A stretch of 64,000 nt of DNA, taken from NCBI GenBank assembly GCA_037039925.1, contig JAXRKP010000314.1, positions 105,001 to 169,000 on the forward strand, in the 5' to 3' direction. Positions 61,901-64,000 of this stretch are shown here, in pieces. Within the stretch, counting starts at the first letter, position 1. Each line of letters opens with the position of its first letter. Below the pieces are notes generated by a model that saw only the letters and a list, made by a program, of their open reading frames with translations, was not told the origin of the DNA and made no database searches. A program made the position numbers and the translations under genes. This DNA comes from Doris montereyensis (lineage: Eukaryota; Mollusca; Gastropoda; Nudibranchia; Dorididae).

Positions 61901-63610
61901 TCTGAGGAATTCAGCATGAGCAAGCCTTGAACTCATCATCAGAAGATTTTTGCTGTAATATTTACCCCTTCAATGTAAAGGCCTTAAATTTATTTCAATA
62001 TGCTGAATTCTTAAAGGCTTCAGTCAGCAAAGTGGTTGCAGGTGAAGGGTGTTTTACTAAAATCATTTCCTTTAAAACCTGTATCCTATTTGAAAATCTA
62101 CAAACACCGTGAAATTTATAAACTAATAATCTGATTGACATTTCACAGTATGACAATCATGAACAATACACTCACACTGATTAAAAGAGTTAAAAAAAAA
62201 AGCCCAACCAAAACAAATTTTCATATATATTTTTTCTGTCCAAAATTATCTATCACATGTGTTAAGTCGGTTTTGACAAAGCGGCCTTTATGACTTTTTG
62301 CCTTACGTCATCAGAACGTCATATTATTCCTATAAAGTTATTTCCAAGGGACCCTGGAGATCAAACTTACTCATTCTGATCATGTATGGAAGCCAGCTCA
62401 GGATCGAATGACAAGATTCCGATAAACTCCACACAGGCTGATGTTTTTAGCTCCACATCATTTGAATAAACCTGAAAAAAAAAGAAGAGGCGAAATACAG
62501 CGTTGTTAGGTCTGCTGGTTATCGACCACAGAAAAAATAAAGGTAACTTGATGCTTAGGGACTATATATGATTTATATTTTCATAAAATAATTGATAATG
62601 AACAGCATATGTGTTATGGGGGTAAAACAGAAAAATCCTGGTTAAAATGTGAATACAACACAAGTAACTTGTGAGGAATCTAACTTAATTCTTTAAATTA
62701 CATTTCTCTCTCTCTCATCACATTCAAACAGAATCTTCAAGCCACTGAAAGCTTTGAGACGCAATGGCTTTTTCTTGGCTTTATGTTTCTTTCTCTTGAA
62801 GTTGTTCAGATTTACAGCTTCAGGGAAGTTGTCTCCCCATGCCTTGATTCGATGTAGAAATTGGAATACAATATGTACCATGTGTTATATAATGAAAACT
62901 TTGTATTTCTTTGTTTTTGTTTTTCTTCATATATTGTACTGTTATCAGGAAAGGAGACTTACTCTGACAATGCATGGAACTCCTGTTTCACCAGGCAAAG
63001 GATGATTCATATCTACATGAAGGGAACTTAATCTTGAATGATCTGAAAATTCATAGAGAACAACTAAGCATTTAAGATTTAAACAAATTGTAATACAGAT
63101 TTCATTACAATACATTCCTAATTTCATAAGCACAAATTTTATTTTGCAGATTTAACTGTCCCTTACAAGGAAATATAACGTTATAATGAAACAATGGTAT
63201 GAATAAAGCTGGCATAGAAACTTTATTTCAAATACTGAAAAACAACTAAAAACAAATGTCTTATTAGACTCTCCTGTAACATTATTTCATACTTTCCTAT
63301 TTACCTGTTATGGTCTTCACATCTTAATAGATTATAAATCATTATATAAAATTTTAAATGAGGTCTCAAATACACATACAGAATTGGAATGTGAAGACAG
63401 CCAATTAAATATACCTGGATAGTTTAATGGGAGGTCACTTGCAGGGAGACTTCTATCTTCGGTGTTATCCTCACTCTGTATGTTTTCTTGTTGCGATAAT
63501 GCATTATCAACTTTGGCAGTTTTCTGATCCCGAACTGTTTCCTCATCCTCTCTTGCTCTTTTACCAACTGTATCTGTTTTAGACCGCACAGTCGATGGTC
63601 TATTGCATAG
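46800..63610 (-). CDS. MCMBP: MCMBP, mini-chromosome maintenance complex-binding protein (partial, 11 exons in window)
   Basis: Eleven minus-strand exons match MCMBP from about residue 150 of the human protein to the C-terminus. Diagnostic stretches are [94 protein letters not shown] and [13 protein letters not shown]. Known for the family: MCMBP is a nuclear factor that binds MCM3-7 subunits, supports MCM complex supply and helps unload MCM from chromatin. The N-terminal exons must lie beyond base 64000. All splice borders are GT-AG and phases agree, except for an apparent one-base deficit in the exon at 59915-60037. The gene converges on UBR7. Confidence 0.93.
46927..48799. other. MCMBP last intron, nothing recognised
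   Basis: AT-rich, no element identified; a short tandem CCAATACTACCATGTTTTTT pair at 48308-48350. Confidence 0.55.
48800..48930 (-). other. Acidic ORF of unknown origin
   Basis: After an AACAATAG acceptor-like site: [20 protein letters not shown], then [16 protein letters not shown] and stop. Unrecognised; lies in an MCMBP intron. Confidence 0.25.
49335..49423 (-). CDS. MCMBP: MCMBP exon (DFVETR motif)
   Basis: Acceptor ATTTTCACAG, donor GTATGA. Reads [20 protein letters not shown] then DFKMLLTLV, matching human VEDDFVEMRKNDPQSITADD. The 5.5 kb intron upstream holds LINE copy 5. Confidence 0.93.
50140..50645 (-). repeat. Dispersed repeat tails related to SINE-C
   Basis: GTCCACCATTGTGGTAATCT (50168) and GTACACCATTGCGGTGATCT (50606), each after a TTTGTTT and AATTTA/ATTTAC stretch; a third copy lies at 54829-54893. 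They resemble the SINE-C tail (GAGATCA...GTAAAT). 50340-50480 between them shows nothing recognised. Confidence 0.45.
51217..54078 (+). mobile_element. LINE family copy 5 (internal and 3' deletion)
   Basis: Starts at the shared 5' end, runs through the endonuclease and RT, and stops at about 54078, before the usual GGGAACTGATAAAG tail. An internal deletion of roughly 0.45 kb lies near 53041, where QVYP joins directly to IDLEKTFD, removing the first RT motifs. It lies antisense to MCMBP in its 5.5 kb intron. Confidence 0.87.
51502..52229 (+). pseudogene. APE-type endonuclease of LINE copy 5
   Basis: Two overlapping frames give the clearest endonuclease of the family: [37 protein letters not shown]-like block with GDxN altered, and [14 protein letters not shown], then [13 protein letters not shown]. 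These are the usual metal-binding and catalytic blocks of AP-endonuclease-like LINE nucleases. A frameshift near 51750 separates the halves. Confidence 0.82.
54079..54828. other. MCMBP intron, nothing recognised
   Basis: Frames at 54542-54849 lack recognisable content. Confidence 0.55.
54829..54893 (-). repeat. Third copy of the dispersed tail repeat
   Basis: TTTGTTTCATTGACATTTAC, CCTGTCCATTACATG and GATCTCAATGAGAATTAAGA, parallel to the 50.6 kb copy. Confidence 0.45.
54965..55129 (-). CDS. MCMBP: MCMBP exon
   Basis: Acceptor GATATTGCAG, donor GTATAG. 55 codons, beginning [20 protein letters not shown] and ending [11 protein letters not shown], the region equivalent to human CQIHLQPQLIPP... 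to EDEITKAV-like sequence. Phase 0 at both ends. Confidence 0.9.
55249..55493 (+). repeat. Tandem repeat, three units of about 82 bp
   Basis: Each unit contains AAGTAATTAATATA, GGAATAAGGTGGAAC, and AGATTTAAAAAA/AGAAAAAGAG. It abuts the start of repeat R copy B. Confidence 0.8.
55495..56223 (-). mobile_element. Composite repeat R, copy B
   Basis: Inverted copy of R with a short CT tract (about 20 bp). It starts at AATACGAAGGAGCCACAGTG (55495), the same end sequence found in the palindromic insertion at 36413. Its other end is a hairpin (56103-56223) with arms of about 50 bp. In an MCMBP intron. Confidence 0.78.
56103..56223. repeat. Long hairpin at the end of repeat R copy B
   Basis: AACTTATCTGAAATTT, then ATGCCAGTTAGGACTAGCTG and ATGCTATCCAA, are followed after a 15 bp loop by their near-exact reverse complement. 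Copy A keeps only one arm (1530-1592). Confidence 0.85.
56536..56669 (-). CDS. MCMBP: MCMBP exon ([10 protein letters not shown] motif)
   Basis: Acceptor CTTCTTCTTCAG, donor GTATGT. Reads (G)[19 protein letters not shown], then [20 protein letters not shown]. The [10 protein letters not shown] string is identical in human MCMBP. Confidence 0.95.
57337..57502 (-). CDS. MCMBP: MCMBP exon (MSIENLN motif)
   Basis: Acceptor AATGTACAG, donor GTATGT. Contains [34 protein letters not shown] and [16 protein letters not shown], closely paralleling human IENMNHLKFIPHKDYTANR. Confidence 0.94.
58350..58625 (-). mobile_element. SINE-C (tRNA-like head)
   Basis: Reverse complement: ACTCTGTAGTCCAGAGGCAA, a B-box-like GGGTTTGAGCCCCACC, TTACAGGGCAGTCTGGGC and GGATGTGGGTAAATC. 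Homologous to 60.4 kb and to the tail at 40.2 kb. Confidence 0.7.
58668..58862 (-). mobile_element. SINE-B (tRNA-derived)
   Basis: Reverse complement begins TTGCTCGGTTGGTAGCACAC and contains the B box GGTTCGATCCCC, then TTTGTCTCGTCTTTGTTCCT and TATCTTATGTCATTACCTTC. The best of the three copies. Confidence 0.8.
58893..59010 (-). CDS. MCMBP: MCMBP exon (DVLPLGKF motif)
   Basis: Acceptor CTGCAATAG, donor GTGATT. Reads (V)[19 protein letters not shown], then [20 protein letters not shown]. Human equivalent: [20 protein letters not shown]. 118 nt, phase consistent. Confidence 0.94.
59915..60037 (-). CDS. MCMBP: MCMBP exon with apparent frameshift
   Basis: Acceptor CTATTACAG, donor GTGAGT. The first part reads [19 protein letters not shown], then LEHAL, in the incoming frame. 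The second part matches MCMBP only in another frame: [16 protein letters not shown], like human GDSLAAEYLILHLIST. The change falls around 59962-59972. The exon is 123 nt, one base short of what flanking phases require (length should be 1 mod 3). It is either an assembly or sequencing indel or a real mutation; the rest of the gene looks intact, which favours the former. Confidence 0.88.
60422..60705 (-). mobile_element. SINE-C
   Basis: Reverse complement: TAGTCCAGATGCTAGG, GAGGGTTCAAGCCCCG, CTGTTTACAAGGCAGTCCGG and TGTGGATGTGGATAAAT. Confidence 0.7.
61137..61285 (-). CDS. MCMBP: MCMBP exon (PPASLVPR motif)
   Basis: Acceptor GCTTTTAG, donor GTAAGT. Contains [20 protein letters not shown], nearly identical in pattern to human [19 protein letters not shown]. 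One base of a Gly codon carries into the next exon. Confidence 0.94.
61566..61842 (+). mobile_element. SINE-A (tRNA-derived)
   Basis: Begins GGTGGCCGAGTGGTTAGGCT (A box TGGCCGAGTGG), then CCGACGAGTTCCTTGG and ACCCAGGTACAAATGGGTAC, ending near CGGCTCTATGGGCC. Head resembles a Leu/Ser tRNA. Confidence 0.78.
62371..62471 (-). CDS. MCMBP: MCMBP exon (GILSFDP motif)
   Basis: Acceptor T-rich then CAG, donor GTAAGT. Encodes [20 protein letters not shown] followed by [14 protein letters not shown], matching the human DILELYGILSVDPVLS region. Confidence 0.92.
62963..63042 (-). CDS. MCMBP: MCMBP exon (HPLPGE motif)
   Basis: Acceptor ATTTTCAG, donor GTAAGT. Reads (D)[18 protein letters not shown] followed by TGVPCIVR, equivalent to human FDLNFPLPGEKGPACLVK. 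80 nt; phase agrees with both neighbours. Confidence 0.92.
63415..63610 (-). CDS. MCMBP: MCMBP exon (first in window; variable linker)
   Basis: Reads ...[20 protein letters not shown] to [12 protein letters not shown], with a GTATAT donor just below 63415. It corresponds to the charged linker before the FPLPGE motif. The acceptor is uncertain: AAAG|CTATGC (63610) or AATAG|ACC (63599). The frame is closed by TAA a little upstream, so the apparent ATG at 63631 is probably intronic. Confidence 0.72.
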
Positions 63611-63777
63611 CTTTGAATATGCGTAGGCCATGGGTTAAGGAAATGTATGTTTGAGATTGAACTGTATTTTTTATAGTAACAATGAATTTGTTGCCAGCCT
63701 CTCACCCACTGAGGTCATCGATGGCACTTTTCAGTACAACATAATAAATTAAACACAATTACAGATTACATAGTAGA

Positions 63778-64000
63778 GTTGGTGCTCGAGTGGTAAGGCT
63801 GCCGGACTAGAGATCACGAGGTCCCGGATTCAAATCCTAGCATAGCAAAGCTAGGGTCGACGTGTTTTGCAACACACATTTTCACCACTCTATCCAGGTA
63901 AAAATGGGTACAAGCACTAGCTAGGGAGTAACAGCATGCGACAGACTGACGTCATGTCCAGGGGTGATTATTATCGCCTGTTCCGCTTCACGCTATTGAA
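63778..64000 (+). mobile_element. SINE-A, runs off the window
   Basis: GTTGGTGCTCGAGTGGTAAG head, B box GGATTCAAATCC at about 63827-63838, then the shared GTCGACGTGTTTTGCAACAC, ATCCAGGTAAAAATGGGTAC and CGCTTCACGCTATTGAA. Confidence 0.78.

Noticed and set aside
63332..63631. ATG at 63631 as an MCMBP start
   Set aside because: The matching region is internal to MCMBP; conserved N-terminal domains must lie upstream, so this is an internal exon with intronic read-through.

Overview
This 64 kb window is animal nuclear DNA: AT-rich, intron-rich, full of microsatellites and retroelements, with two recognisable housekeeping genes facing each other. Intron and exon structure, GT-AG splice sites, non-LTR retrotransposons and tRNA-derived SINEs exclude a bacterial or viral source. 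The protein similarities and the repeat content fit an invertebrate, probably a mollusc and perhaps a gastropod. That last step is inference from general resemblance, not from a marker.

Genes. UBR7, a UBR-box and PHD-finger ubiquitin ligase, lies on the + strand from 6551 to 40733. It can be assembled from 11 exons with consistent phases into a 447-residue protein. MCMBP, the MCM complex-binding protein, lies on the - strand. Eleven exons are visible between about 63610 and 46800, and the N-terminal exons lie beyond the right edge. The genes converge, with about 6 kb between their ends. One MCMBP exon (59915-60037) carries an apparent one-base frameshift. The ORF track hides both genes because their exons are short.

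Repeats, left to right. 1-6500 is intergenic: a minus-strand 3.2 kb-class LINE (copy 1), a composite repeat with a long CT tract, trinucleotide microsatellites, two old LINE tails and SINEs. UBR7 intron 1 (16 kb) holds twin hairpin MITEs, a CR1/L2-type LINE tail, a 6.7 kb Sola-like DNA transposon (8751-15463) with inverted termini, a TATA target duplication and a broken transposase, a large (TA)n(GA)n tract and LINE copy 2. Later introns hold LINE copies 3 and 4, a 480 bp CT tract, a 133 bp palindromic insertion with a 13 bp target duplication, and a 41 bp minisatellite array (about 38150-38985). The intergenic region holds a SINE split by a TTAA-flanked insertion and a large inverted repeat. 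MCMBP introns hold LINE copy 5, the second copy of the composite repeat, and several SINEs.

Five copies of one endonuclease/reverse-transcriptase LINE family, three tRNA-like SINE families and several palindromic elements make up most of the non-coding sequence. None of the mobile-element ORFs is intact. I see no novel multi-gene system. The most notable objects are the Sola-like transposon, the palindromic insertions and the nested SINE/TTAA insertion.
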